Positions 46,006 through 55,117 of a stretch of DNA of 64,000 bases are shown here, one piece after another. A program made the translations under genes and the position numbers. Each line of letters begins with the position of its first letter. The first letter of the stretch is position 1. The DNA lies in contig JAAEZG010000007.1 in NCBI GenBank assembly GCA_018222985.1, positions 62,001 to 126,000 of the forward strand, in the 5' to 3' direction. Origin of the DNA: Gammaproteobacteria bacterium (GTDB lineage Bacteria; Pseudomonadota; Gammaproteobacteria; Enterobacterales; Alteromonadaceae). Under the pieces are notes generated by a model. That model saw only the letters and a list, made by a program, of their open reading frames with translations. It did no database searches and was not told where the DNA came from.

Positions 46006-47898
46006 ATGTTGGACAGGATAAGAGAAGGATCGCAAAGCATCGTTATTAAAGCCCTGTTGGTTTTAATTGCGTTAACCTTTGCGTTAGCCGGTATTGGTGG
46101 TTACATCACCAACCAACCGGAGCCTGCAGTTGCAAAAGTTAATGGCGAAGAAATTACTCGCGTAGAGTTTGACCGCGCGGTAGAGAATGAGCGTGCGCGT
46201 CAGCAACAGCAGTTGGGAGATTTTTACGCGACTTTAGCGGCTGATCCGGCATTCAATCAACGTTTACGCAGCCAAGTGCTTAATGATTTAGTCAATCAAA
46301 AAGTGGTTGAGTTGTACGCACGTGATGCGGGCTTGCGCGTTTCAGATGAACAAGTGAAAGCGGCTATTCGCAACATTGCAGCGTTTCAAGTTGCCGGTCA
46401 ATTTGATAACCAAACTTATCAAATGACATTGAATGGCTTAGGTTACACGCCAGATGGTTTCGCCGAGCTCATGCGTCGCGACCTAGCGCGTACGCAGCTA
46501 TTGCAGGCCATTGTCGAAACGCAATTTGCGTTACCAACGGAAGCCTCTGCCGTACAACAGCTGTTGAACCAACAACGCAGCGGTGCTTATGCAACCTTTG
46601 AGCTAGCCAACTACTTAAGCACTGTTGAAGTCACTGACGAAGAAATTGCCCAGTGGTATGACGCGAATCAGTCGCGCTTTAACGTGCCCGAGCAGGTGAA
46701 AGTTGAGTTTGTAGCGTTAGATGCCGATACGTTAGCCGAGTCTATCGAAATTGACGAGACGGCGGTTCGTGAATGGTTCGAACAAAACCGCGCTGGCTAC
46801 GAAACACCAGACCGTTATCGGTTCTCCCATATTCTTATTGAAGGCGACGATGAAGCCGCGCGTGCAGAAGCCCAGGAAGTTTTAACCAAACTTACTGAGG
46901 GCGCTGATTTCGCTGAGTTAGCCGCTGAATATTCTGATGATATTTTCACAGCCGAAACCGGCGGTGATTTAGAATTCCTTGAAAAAGGTCTTATGGACCC
47001 AGAATTCGACGAAGCTGCATTTGCGCTGCAAGAAGTAGGTGATATTTCTGGCGTTGTAAGTACATCGTTTGGGTACCATGTTATTAAACTCACTGACATT
47101 GAAAAAGGCTCTTCGACGTCATACGAAGAAGTGCGCGATGAAATAGTCAGTGAGATGCGCGAAGAACGCGTTAAACAGGCTTATTACGAGTTGCAACAAA
47201 AAGCATCGGAGTTAGCTTTTGATGTGCCAGACACGTTGCAAGCGGTTGCTGACGAAACAGGCTTAACCGTTCGTACTACCAGCTGGTTTAATCGCAACAA
47301 TGCGCCCACTGCATTGAATAACCCTGCAGCCTTGCAGCAAGTATTCAACCAAGACTTTATTGCTGAAGGCTTGAACAGTGACTTAATTGAAACCAGTGAC
47401 ACGCAAGCGGTTATCGTGCGGGTGTTAGATTATCAAGCCGCGAGTGTGAAACCACTTGATGAGGTTCGTGCACAAGTGCTTGATAATGTTCGCACTGAAA
47501 AAGCTCAAGCTGCCGCTCGTCAAGATGCTGACGCATTAGCAGTAGCCTTGCGCGCTGGTGAGACGACTGACGTTCAAATGGCCGCAATTGATAGCGTTGA
47601 TCGCCGTAACACTGAGTTGCCTCGTGCCGTAGTGCAAAGCCTGTTTGAGCAAGCTGTGCCAAGTGACGAAGGCGTGCAAGTGGCGGTTACCGAGTTGAAT
47701 AGCGGCGCATTGGCGGTGGTGCAATTAACCAGTGCAACCGTTGGTGAAGTTGACGAGGCCATGCAGGCTCAGTTAACTGACCAATTGGTGAATAGCTTCA
47801 CCCAACAAGGTTACGGCGCATTCGTTGAAGCCTTGCGTGCTGAGGCTGATGTTGAGCTATTGCTTAACGCCAACACAGATCAAGCTAGCCAAGAATAA
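46006..47898 (+). CDS. ppiD: Periplasmic folding chaperone PpiD
   Basis: A 630-residue inner-membrane-anchored chaperone next to the Sec translocon. The N-terminus MLDRIREGSQSIVIKALLVL leads into one membrane helix (ALLVLIALTFALAGIGGYI). A SurA-like N-domain follows, then a parvulin domain (about 265-360) starting RYRFSHILIEGDDEAARAEA and holding GGDLEFLEKGLMDPEFDEAA. The C-terminal part is SurA-like and acidic. GAGG precedes the ATG. Position after hupB is conserved from Escherichia coli. Confidence 0.95.
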   Translation: MLDRIREGSQSIVIKALLVLIALTFALAGIGGYITNQPEPAVAKVNGEEITRVEFDRAVENERARQQQQLGDFYATLAADPAFNQRLRSQVLNDLVNQKVVELYARDAGLRVSDEQVKAAIRNIAAFQVAGQFDNQTYQMTLNGLGYTPDGFAELMRRDLARTQLLQAIVETQFALPTEASAVQQLLNQQRSGAYATFELANYLSTVEVTDEEIAQWYDANQSRFNVPEQVKVEFVALDADTLAESIEIDETAVREWFEQNRAGYETPDRYRFSHILIEGDDEAARAEAQEVLTKLTEGADFAELAAEYSDDIFTAETGGDLEFLEKGLMDPEFDEAAFALQEVGDISGVVSTSFGYHVIKLTDIEKGSSTSYEEVRDEIVSEMREERVKQAYYELQQKASELAFDVPDTLQAVADETGLTVRTTSWFNRNNAPTALNNPAALQQVFNQDFIAEGLNSDLIETSDTQAVIVRVLDYQAASVKPLDEVRAQVLDNVRTEKAQAAARQDADALAVALRAGETTDVQMAAIDSVDRRNTELPRAVVQSLFEQAVPSDEGVQVAVTELNSGALAVVQLTSATVGEVDEAMQAQLTDQLVNSFTQQGYGAFVEALRAEADVELLLNANTDQASQE

Positions 47899-47921
47899 AA
47901 CTTCATTAAGTGAAGAACGAC

Positions 47922-47959
47922 AAAAATCCGTAGACAGTCATTCTGTTTACGGATTTTTT
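47922..47959. terminator. Terminator between ppiD and batD
   Basis: A 16-base-pair stem with one G-U pair (AAAAATCCGTAGACAG with CTGTTTACGGATTTTT, loop TCATT) and a T-run. The A-run on the left lets it serve batD on the minus strand too. Confidence 0.9.
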
Positions 47960-47988
47960 GTGCATTTGAACTCTCTAGCGCTACGGTA

Positions 47989-49734
47989 TCAACTAGGGTA
48001 AAGGTCGGGCAAAACCGATTCTTTTGGTGCTTTCCCTGCTTGTTTACGAAGTTTTTCAGCTGCTTTCAGTGCCCGAATGAGCGCCTTTCCTTCTTGCCAT
48101 GATATATCTTTTCCCGCATAACGTGAGCGCTGTAAGTGCTCAATTTGGCTGCTTAGCGGTGGGTGGTCATAAAACTCAGCCACTTGATTCAAATCAGTAA
48201 CGCTGACTGAATAACGGGCGCTTAGCCAATGCCGTAAGGCCTTGTCAGTAACAGATGCGTTATTTTGTTTTGCGGCATGTTCAAGTGCCGCCCAACTATG
48301 TTTGTGTTCTTGGTTCTCTACCAGCACAGCTGGCGACGGCGCATTGTTGCGTATGCTAGAACGGAACCACCACCAAGCCCACAGGGCAAGTGTAATAAGC
48401 CACAATCCAGCAAATATGATAGCCAGAAGAAAATAATGATTATTTACTTGTTGCTCTGGCTGCATAACGGGCTGGGTGGCTGGTGACGCCTGAGCCTGTG
48501 TGTTTTGTGGTTGCGTTGATTGTTGTGTCACCGGATTTTGCGTGTGGGCAATATCTTGTTGCAGCCCTTCAGCCGGCTTGATGTTAAAGGTTAGCGCTTC
48601 GCTAGTCGCTGATTCAGGGCGGTTCAAGCGGGTATTGAAGTACGTTAAGTTAACGGCCGGTATAGTTAATTCACCGCTTTGGCGCGGAATCACTGCGATA
48701 GTTTCGATTCGTTGTGCAATGACACGCCCGTTACGTACCGTACTATTGAGTTCTGGTGCTTCTGGGTAAACGGACGCCTGCTCAAGCTCACTAATACCTA
48801 CTCTTGGTAACTGCTCTGGCGTAACCCCAATGGCGGTTAAGCGGTATTGAAGCGTTATCGGTTGGCCAACCGCAATGTCAGCTTGCGGATTCATTTGTTC
48901 AACACTCACACTAACGAGTTCGGAAGGCAACCAGTGCCCTTGCCAATTCTCAGGGCGCGGTAGTACCGTGATTTTTGTTGCAGGCGCTATAGTACTAACC
49001 GGCTGCGTTGCTGCAATTGATGAAAACACTGAGCGACTTGTTTCGCGGCTTATTTGCCCGTCGAACATGGGCCCTTCAATGGTGAAATCGCCGGAGCGCT
49101 GGGGCGTGATTAAGTAGGTGCGCTGAAATACTTGGTAGCGTTTACCGTTTATAATTTCATACGACTCTTCGTCTTTACCAAACTGCCGAACTTCAGCTAA
49201 TTCAAGGGTTGGCGCGACAAGGTTGCCACTAAGCAGGTTAGCGCTAAGGTACAAGCGCGCAATGAGCTTGAACTGTTGCTGCACGTATACTTGACTGGAC
49301 TCAACACTGGTTCGAATAAACGCTGGGCGTTGCTCAAGCTCGTCGGTGGCTGCTTGGGCGTCTAAAATTTTAAGCTCAATGGCATTGCTGCTGGCATTAT
49401 TAATGGTAATGGGCGGAATACGCACAATGCCAGGCGTTGGCGGTGCTTGTAAGGTTACGACAAAAGACGTGGTACGGCTGCTTACGCCATTCACCACACT
49501 GGTGCGCCGTGCTGAGCGTGTATTTAACACTCGAAACTCAGATAATGCTTGTTCGGGGTTCCAAGCTGACTGTGGCACGTCGTCGTTTACTGTGACTGTT
49601 AGGGTAAAAGGTTCGCTTTGTACAATTGGATTTTTGTCAACGCTAGCAACAACGTCTAACTCTTGTGCAATAGCAAAGTTTGCGCAGAGAAAAAAGCAGA
49701 TAAGCCCCATAAAACTGTGTCGTAAATTACTCAT
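47989..49734 (-). CDS. batD: BatD-like protein
   Basis: A 581-residue inner membrane protein with signal peptide (FMGLICFFLCANFAIAQ), several periplasmic Ig-like repeats (for example PFTLTVTVNDDVPQSAW and GDFTIEGPMFDGQISRE), one membrane helix near residue 445 (FLLAIIFAGLWLITLALWAW) and a cytoplasmic tail with a helical domain. BatD proteins accompany MoxR and VWA proteins in aerotolerance-type operons; their biochemistry is not settled. Its ATG overlaps the batB/C stop as TAATG on the minus strand. Confidence 0.85.
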   Translation of the reverse strand: MSNLRHSFMGLICFFLCANFAIAQELDVVASVDKNPIVQSEPFTLTVTVNDDVPQSAWNPEQALSEFRVLNTRSARRTSVVNGVSSRTTSFVVTLQAPPTPGIVRIPPITINNASSNAIELKILDAQAATDELEQRPAFIRTSVESSQVYVQQQFKLIARLYLSANLLSGNLVAPTLELAEVRQFGKDEESYEIINGKRYQVFQRTYLITPQRSGDFTIEGPMFDGQISRETSRSVFSSIAATQPVSTIAPATKITVLPRPENWQGHWLPSELVSVSVEQMNPQADIAVGQPITLQYRLTAIGVTPEQLPRVGISELEQASVYPEAPELNSTVRNGRVIAQRIETIAVIPRQSGELTIPAVNLTYFNTRLNRPESATSEALTFNIKPAEGLQQDIAHTQNPVTQQSTQPQNTQAQASPATQPVMQPEQQVNNHYFLLAIIFAGLWLITLALWAWWWFRSSIRNNAPSPAVLVENQEHKHSWAALEHAAKQNNASVTDKALRHWLSARYSVSVTDLNQVAEFYDHPPLSSQIEHLQRSRYAGKDISWQEGKALIRALKAAEKLRKQAGKAPKESVLPDLYPS

Positions 49735-51533
49735 TACCACTGTTTCTCTACTCCTGGTGTTAGGTTTTGTCGACGGCGTTGTTGGGCTTCATAACGCATT
49801 TTTTGCCGCAATAGCTCTGCTGGATTATCTTCAATACGATTTAGCCACTGTTGCATTTGTTGCTGCATTTCTTCGCTAGTAGGGTCGCCTGAAGCGCTGT
49901 TCAGCGGCTGTTTTTGCTCACCATTTTCGGCTGATTGCTGTTGCTCGCCTGCTTCAGCTTCTTGTTGTTCTTTTTGTTGCCGCTGTTGCTCTTCATCAGC
50001 AGGGCTTGTCGATGACTCTTCTGTTTGTTTGGTGGTGTCGCTGCCTTGTTCTGAATTGCTGTCACCTTGCTGGCCCGACTGTTGATTCGACGATTGTTGG
50101 CCAGTTTGTTGCTGACCTTTTTGTTCGCCTTGCTGCTGTTGCTGTTCTTGTTGTTTTTTTAATTGCTCGGCGAGCTCGCGGTTTTGTTGTGCTGCTGGCC
50201 AGTTTGGTCGGCGCTTTAAAGCGGCGTCGTAGGCATTTGCTGCTTCATCATAACGCTGCATTTGCATGAGTGCATTGCCCTGATTATAAAAGCCTTCGGC
50301 ACTGTCTAACTGGGAAAAATCAACCAGTGCTTGATCATAGTTACCCGCACGGTAATTTGCGGTACCGCGCTGCCAAGGGTCTTGTGCAATAGCCGCGGCT
50401 GTTTCGTAATCGCCGTTGCGTAGCGCCTGGTCAGCCTGTTGGTAGGGCGTTTGCCAAAGTTGTTCCTGCCAGCTTAAGGGCTCGCGTTCTGCCGCGAGTA
50501 AACTTGGTGAATAGCTACCCAGACTAATCGCCACAATAGCAACGAAGCCAACCAGAATGCCGCGCCGCGCTAGGGGTAGCAACAGTAACATTATGATGGG
50601 AATAAACCATGCACCTTGATCAAGCCATTGGTCGCCTGCTTGAAGTTGCGACGCTTCGCCTTCGCGAGTGCGGGGCGGCAAACTAGAAAGGTAGTTGATG
50701 TCTTCTTGATCGGACTGTACCACTGCAAAACGGCCGCCGCTGCGCTGAGCCAGGGTTTCTAAATTGCCGGTAATTAACTGCGGAATAACAATATTATCTG
50801 CGCTATCACGTAGCATTCGGCCATCTGGAAGTTGAATAGGCGCACCTTCTGCGGTGCCCACGGCTAACACGTTAATCCGGTGATTTGTTCGACTGATAAA
50901 GTCATTTATATCAATCACATCGCGGCTATCTATGCCGTCAGTAAGCCAGTAGATGTCACCCTCGGCGTGGCCGGCGTCTCGCAATAATTGGTCGGCCAAA
51001 TTTAATGCACGAAGCGGGTAGCTACCTAGGTTTGGCATAATATCAGGGCTTAATGCGCGAATAAGATTACCTAAATTCGCTCCGTCGCTGGTCAGTGGGC
51101 TTATGGTAAATGCATCAGCCGCATAGGCTACGAGACCAATTTCTCCATCAAGTTTATCGCGCACCAAATCAGTTGCTTTGAAACGCATTTGACTGAGCCG
51201 GTTCGGGCTTATATCGGTGCTGTAAACCGACAACGACATGTCCAAAATCACCACGGAACCGGCCTGTAGGTTATATACCGGTTGTGGCAAGCGTTGCCAG
51301 GTTGGGCCAGCTAACGCAACGCAAGTTAAGGTTAATGCGCTGCTGATAATGACTAGCGGCCAGCGTAGTGACATTGATTTGTCAGACGGTAACAACACGT
51401 GACGCAAATGATCTGGAATAATGCGTGCCCAGCCACGTTGAGACTGGTAAAAACGCCAAGCAATGAAGCCGAGTATGACAACAATGACGGCCCCAGCTAA
51501 CCACCACGGGCGAATAAAATGAAACTCAGCCAT
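49734..51533 (-). CDS. BatB/BatC fusion: VWA domain protein with TPRs
   Basis: A 599-residue membrane protein. Two N-terminal helices (WLAGAVIVVILGFIAWRFY and WPLVIISSALTLTCVALAG) precede a VWA domain with MIDAS motif DMSLSVYSTD and DGIDSRD. A further helix pair around residues 300-345 leads to TPR repeats (GNYDQALVDFSQLD, GNALMQMQRYDEAANAYDAA) and then a Gln/Glu-rich low-complexity tail. Separate batB and batC genes occur in other bacteria; here they are one. AGGAGG lies just before the ATG. Confidence 0.85.
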   Translation of the reverse strand: MAEFHFIRPWWLAGAVIVVILGFIAWRFYQSQRGWARIIPDHLRHVLLPSDKSMSLRWPLVIISSALTLTCVALAGPTWQRLPQPVYNLQAGSVVILDMSLSVYSTDISPNRLSQMRFKATDLVRDKLDGEIGLVAYAADAFTISPLTSDGANLGNLIRALSPDIMPNLGSYPLRALNLADQLLRDAGHAEGDIYWLTDGIDSRDVIDINDFISRTNHRINVLAVGTAEGAPIQLPDGRMLRDSADNIVIPQLITGNLETLAQRSGGRFAVVQSDQEDINYLSSLPPRTREGEASQLQAGDQWLDQGAWFIPIIMLLLLPLARRGILVGFVAIVAISLGSYSPSLLAAEREPLSWQEQLWQTPYQQADQALRNGDYETAAAIAQDPWQRGTANYRAGNYDQALVDFSQLDSAEGFYNQGNALMQMQRYDEAANAYDAALKRRPNWPAAQQNRELAEQLKKQQEQQQQQGEQKGQQQTGQQSSNQQSGQQGDSNSEQGSDTTKQTEESSTSPADEEQQRQQKEQQEAEAGEQQQSAENGEQKQPLNSASGDPTSEEMQQQMQQWLNRIEDNPAELLRQKMRYEAQQRRRQNLTPGVEKQW

Positions 51534-52512
51534 GTTGCCTCCTGCGGTTTATAGTGTACACAGCAAACAGGGTTATCATGATAAGCCACGCTGCGCCAAG
51601 CGGCCAAAAATAGAGTGCGGTTTGCGGGCGGCGTAATTGTTGCTCGCCTTGTACCGGTTCAAAGGCGTCTAGTTCAGTATAAATTTCTGCCAACTCTTCA
51701 GTGCTACGCGCACGAAAATAGGCACCACCGGTTTCGTTAGCGAGTTGGCTTAGCATGGCTTCGTCAAGGTCTCGGCTTGGGTTCACGCGACGTTGACCGA
51801 AAAAGCTATCCACGACAATTTCCTCGGCTCCTACACCAATGGTGTAAATTTTGACACCATGATATTTCGCAAGCTGTAGTGCCTGATCGGGTGACACTTG
51901 ACCAGCAGTGTTCTGGCCGTCGGTTACCAATACTAAAATTTTATTGGTGTCTGGCCGTGCGGCAAAGCGTTTTACCGCAAGCGCAATGGCGTCACCAATA
52001 GCAGTTCGCTCGCCAATGAGGCGCAATACAGTTTCGTCGAGCATGCGTTGCACAGTCGCGCGGTCAAAGGTCATGGGGGCTTGTACATAGGCGGTATCGG
52101 CAAACAGAATTAGCCCTAAGCGGTCGCCTATGCGCCGTTCAATGAAGTCGCTCATGACATGTTTCAGCATGGTTAAGCGGTCAACTTGCTCTCCGTTGAT
52201 TTCCATGTCAGCAATTTCCATACTGCCGGATAAGTCGACCGCAATCATCATTTCACGGGCATCGTTGCGCGCAGCGACGGGTTCGCCTAGCCATTGCGGA
52301 CGCATGAGAGCAAGTACCAATAATGTCCAAATAACCAAGCCTGTAACGAGTTGCCAACGGCTTGCTTTAAAGCTGTAGTTGGCCGAAGCAAGGCTGGGCA
52401 ACACAGCCACCGCTAGTGGTTGCTGACGCGCCTGTCTTGGTTTGCGTAAATAACGATAGATTAATGGCAGCGGCCACAGTATTAGCGCCCATAACCAAAC
52501 AAAATCAATCAT
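51526..52512 (-). CDS. batA: BatA-like VWA domain protein
   Basis: A 328-residue membrane protein with N-terminal helices (MIDFVWLWALILWPLPLIYR and WQLVTGLVIWTLLVLALM), a VWA domain with an intact MIDAS (AVDLSGSMEIADM, with LVTDGQNTAGQ) and a C-terminal helix (FWPLGAAWLIMITLFAVYTI). The frame is open to 52551, but the ATG at 52512 overlaps the upstream stop as ATGA and begins with the helix. The 3' end overlaps batB/C by eight bases. Confidence 0.88.
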   Translation of the reverse strand: MIDFVWLWALILWPLPLIYRYLRKPRQARQQPLAVAVLPSLASANYSFKASRWQLVTGLVIWTLLVLALMRPQWLGEPVAARNDAREMMIAVDLSGSMEIADMEINGEQVDRLTMLKHVMSDFIERRIGDRLGLILFADTAYVQAPMTFDRATVQRMLDETVLRLIGERTAIGDAIALAVKRFAARPDTNKILVLVTDGQNTAGQVSPDQALQLAKYHGVKIYTIGVGAEEIVVDSFFGQRRVNPSRDLDEAMLSQLANETGGAYFRARSTEELAEIYTELDAFEPVQGEQQLRRPQTALYFWPLGAAWLIMITLFAVYTINRRRQHG

Positions 52513-52994
52513 GATTGACCTCGCGATGGCGGTAAGGCTTGGCGTAGCCAAAGCTCGGCAAAGTTAAGGTACTCGGTCAGCCATTGCTGTTGCACGGTCA
52601 GCGGTTGGTAGGCTGCCTGCTGCAGGGCCTCTGTTAAAGGTTGATAACGCAGTTGCTGGCGCGCGCTTAGTTGGCTGCGTAAAAACTGCCACCAGGCTGC
52701 GTTGTCGGTATTGCTAATACGAGCACGAGGGAAGTACGCCAACGCCGCTTGTTTTAATAACAGCGAAATATCATGAAGCGCTAGGTTTGGTTGTTGCTGC
52801 AGCTGAGCCAACTGGCGCAATGCAAGCCGACGCGCGCGACGGCGTTGAAATGCGCGTATAGAAAGCCACAAGCTTAGCACGATAAACGTGAGCGCTATGA
52901 TGATTAACGCATACCAACCTGGTGCTAACGGCCACCACTGCGCCGCCGGAGCTGCGACAATGTCTTGTAACTGAACTTGGTTGTCGAGTTGCAT
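52509..52994 (-). CDS. DUF4381 family membrane protein
   Basis: A 161-residue protein with one helix (WYALIIIALTFIVLSLWLSI) followed by a basic stretch (RAFQRRRARRLALRQL) and a helical cytoplasmic domain ending WLTEYLNFAELWLRQ. It is the DUF4381 partner commonly encoded between DUF58 and batA. An ATG at 53015 is in frame, but that at 52994 overlaps the DUF58 stop as TGATG and has AGGAG upstream, so it is preferred. Function unknown. Confidence 0.82.
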   Translation of the reverse strand: MQLDNQVQLQDIVAAPAAQWWPLAPGWYALIIIALTFIVLSLWLSIRAFQRRRARRLALRQLAQLQQQPNLALHDISLLLKQAALAYFPRARISNTDNAAWWQFLRSQLSARQQLRYQPLTEALQQAAYQPLTVQQQWLTEYLNFAELWLRQALPPSRGQS

Positions 52995-53959
52995 CACAAG
53001 ATAACTCCTGGCCATTGCAGCTCAATAGGTTCGGCTGCACTAAACTGCTGTACTGTCAAACCAAGCTGTTGCCATTGCTTAAGCATGGCCTGTTGATGTT
53101 GTTGCATGGCTTTGGCATACGCTTGGGTTTGGTGTTGATTGCTTGGGTCTATAATAACCTGTTGGCCGTCACTGGTTAATGGCAGTTGATCACTGGTTGC
53201 GAATGTGGGTATGGCCAACTCCAGTGGGTCAATAATTTGAAACGCTTGCAACTGACAATGACGCTGCAACGCTAATAGGCTGCGCCAAGTGGAAGCATCG
53301 GTATTGAGCCAGTCACTAATCAAATAAATAAGGCTACCAGGGCGTGCAACATGTTGTAGACGCTCTAATGCGTGATGAAAATGGTTACTTGTGCCGCGTT
53401 GTTGCTGCCACTGTGCAACAGCTGTTGTTTGTTGTTGCACCAAATGATGAATGATGTTGAGCACGCCATGATGGCGCGCCTGTGGGCGCAGCTCAACGTG
53501 GCCTTGGGTACCCGCGTCTTGTGAGGTTGAAATGAGTGCACCAATGCGGTCGTTGCGAGCAACAGCAAGCCACGCAAGCGCAGCAGCTAAGTGACACGCC
53601 TGCACTGACTTCAACAGTAATTGGCTGCCGAAATGCATGCTGTCGCTTAAATCGACCACCACAAATACCGGACGTTCGCGCTCTTCACGAAACAGTTTGG
53701 TATGCGGCGTACCCGTGCGCGCCGTAACACGCCAGTCAATGGCGCGAATATCGTCGCCCGCTTGGTAGTGCCGAAACTCGTCAAACTCCATGCCTCGGCC
53801 TTTGAACTTGCTCATTAGCGCACCGGTTTGGCTTGGTGGTGGGTTCAAACGACGAAAACGTTGAAACGCGCCGACTTTACTACGGTAATACATAAGCTCG
53901 TGGCTACTGACATGAACGCCGTTGCTGTGCCACGTTGTTAACCACTGGGTATTGCTCAT
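52994..53959 (-). CDS. DUF58 domain protein
   Basis: A 321-residue soluble protein with the DUF58 signature (GRGMEFDEFRHYQAGDDIRA, then IDWRVTARTGTPHTKLFREE) leading into a VWA-like domain whose metal-site motif reads VVDLSDSMHFG. DUF58 proteins are almost always next to MoxR ATPases and may be their clients. ATG and moxR stop overlap as ATGA. Confidence 0.88.
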   Translation of the reverse strand: MSNTQWLTTWHSNGVHVSSHELMYYRSKVGAFQRFRRLNPPPSQTGALMSKFKGRGMEFDEFRHYQAGDDIRAIDWRVTARTGTPHTKLFREERERPVFVVVDLSDSMHFGSQLLLKSVQACHLAAALAWLAVARNDRIGALISTSQDAGTQGHVELRPQARHHGVLNIIHHLVQQQTTAVAQWQQQRGTSNHFHHALERLQHVARPGSLIYLISDWLNTDASTWRSLLALQRHCQLQAFQIIDPLELAIPTFATSDQLPLTSDGQQVIIDPSNQHQTQAYAKAMQQHQQAMLKQWQQLGLTVQQFSAAEPIELQWPGVIL

Positions 53960-54912
53960 GGTGCCGGTACAAGCTCAAGAATTTGCGCCAAAACCTGGTC
54001 TGTGCTGATACCGTCGGCTTCAGCTTGATAGCTTAATATAATGCGGTGGCGTAGCACTTTTGCGTATACCGCGTGTATATCATCTGGCGTTACGTAATCG
54101 CGCTGTTGCAACCATGCTCGGGCGCGTGCGCAGCGATCAAGTGAAATGGTGGCTCGTGGACTGGCGCCGTAGCTTATCCAACGTGCTAAGTCGCTGCTAT
54201 AAAAGCTAGGCTCACGGGTGGCGATAATCAATTGAACCAAGTAGTTTTCTACCGCTTCGTCCATATAAATGCCAAGTACGTCTTTGCGCGCCTTGAAAAT
54301 ATCTTCTTGTTGCAACGGCTTCGGCATATCTGCTTGGCCTTGTAATTCTTCACCACGGGTTAAGCGTAAAATATCTCTTTCAGTGTCGGCATTGGGGTAA
54401 CCGAGACTCAAATGCATCACAAAGCGGTCAAGCTGCGCCTCGGGTAACGGGTAGGTGCCTTCTTGCTCTAGCGGGTTTTGAGTGGCCAGCACCATAAATA
54501 GCGGCGGCAGTGGATACGTTTTTTGACCCACGGTAATTTGCCGTTCGGCCATGGCTTCAAGCAGCGCTGACTGAACTTTTGCTGGGGCGCGGTTAATTTC
54601 GTCGGCCAAAATAATATTATGAAACAGTGGCCCTTGTTGGAACACGAACTCACCGGTTTCTGGACGATAAATGTCGGTGCCGGTTAAGTCAGCAGGGAGC
54701 AAGTCGGGGGTGAACTGCACGCGATGAAAACTACCTTCAACACCTTTGGCAAGCGCGTTTACGGCACGTGTTTTAGCAAGCCCTGGTGGGCCCTCTACCA
54801 GTAGATGGCCATCGGCAAGCAAGGCAATAAGCAAGCTTTCGGTAAAGTCGGGTTGCCCCAAAACTTGGCTATCAAGATAATTGCGTAATGCTTGAAATTG
54901 TTCTGCTGCCAT
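53956..54912 (-). CDS. MoxR family AAA+ ATPase
   Basis: A 318-residue chaperone-like ATPase. Walker A is EGPPGLAKTRAVNAL, Walker B and neighbours are ILADEINRAPAKVQSALLEA, and TQNPLEQEGTYPLPEAQLDR is the sensor 1 region. The C-terminal lid has SYGASPRATISL. First gene of a six-gene minus-strand operon in which every junction overlaps. MoxR proteins act with VWA partners to mature or insert metals into protein complexes; the client here is not known. Confidence 0.92.
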   Translation of the reverse strand: MAAEQFQALRNYLDSQVLGQPDFTESLLIALLADGHLLVEGPPGLAKTRAVNALAKGVEGSFHRVQFTPDLLPADLTGTDIYRPETGEFVFQQGPLFHNIILADEINRAPAKVQSALLEAMAERQITVGQKTYPLPPLFMVLATQNPLEQEGTYPLPEAQLDRFVMHLSLGYPNADTERDILRLTRGEELQGQADMPKPLQQEDIFKARKDVLGIYMDEAVENYLVQLIIATREPSFYSSDLARWISYGASPRATISLDRCARARAWLQQRDYVTPDDIHAVYAKVLRHRIILSYQAEADGISTDQVLAQILELVPAP

Positions 54913-55062
54913 GAGAATCCTCTACTTTATGCGTTAGCGCGGCTGAGTGACTATACTCTGTATGAATGCTCGCTATACTTTAGGTTCAAAGTTTAAGTTC
55001 GCACTTTACCGAAAACAACGGTTTAATTCTCGCCAAAGACCCGTTAAAATTTGTAACTATCT

Positions 55063-55079
55063 ATGAGGTCAGACCAGAT
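55063..55079 (+). promoter_or_regulatory. FadR-like operator upstream of fadIJ
   Basis: The 17-base site centres on GGTCAGACC, a perfect inverted repeat with one central base and the core of FadR operators (TGGTCnGACCA). It lies 38 bases before the fadI ATG, where bound repressor could block transcription. Confidence 0.6.
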
Positions 55080-55117
55080 TAAGGAATGACCATAACAAAA
55101 CAACAGAGGACAAATCT

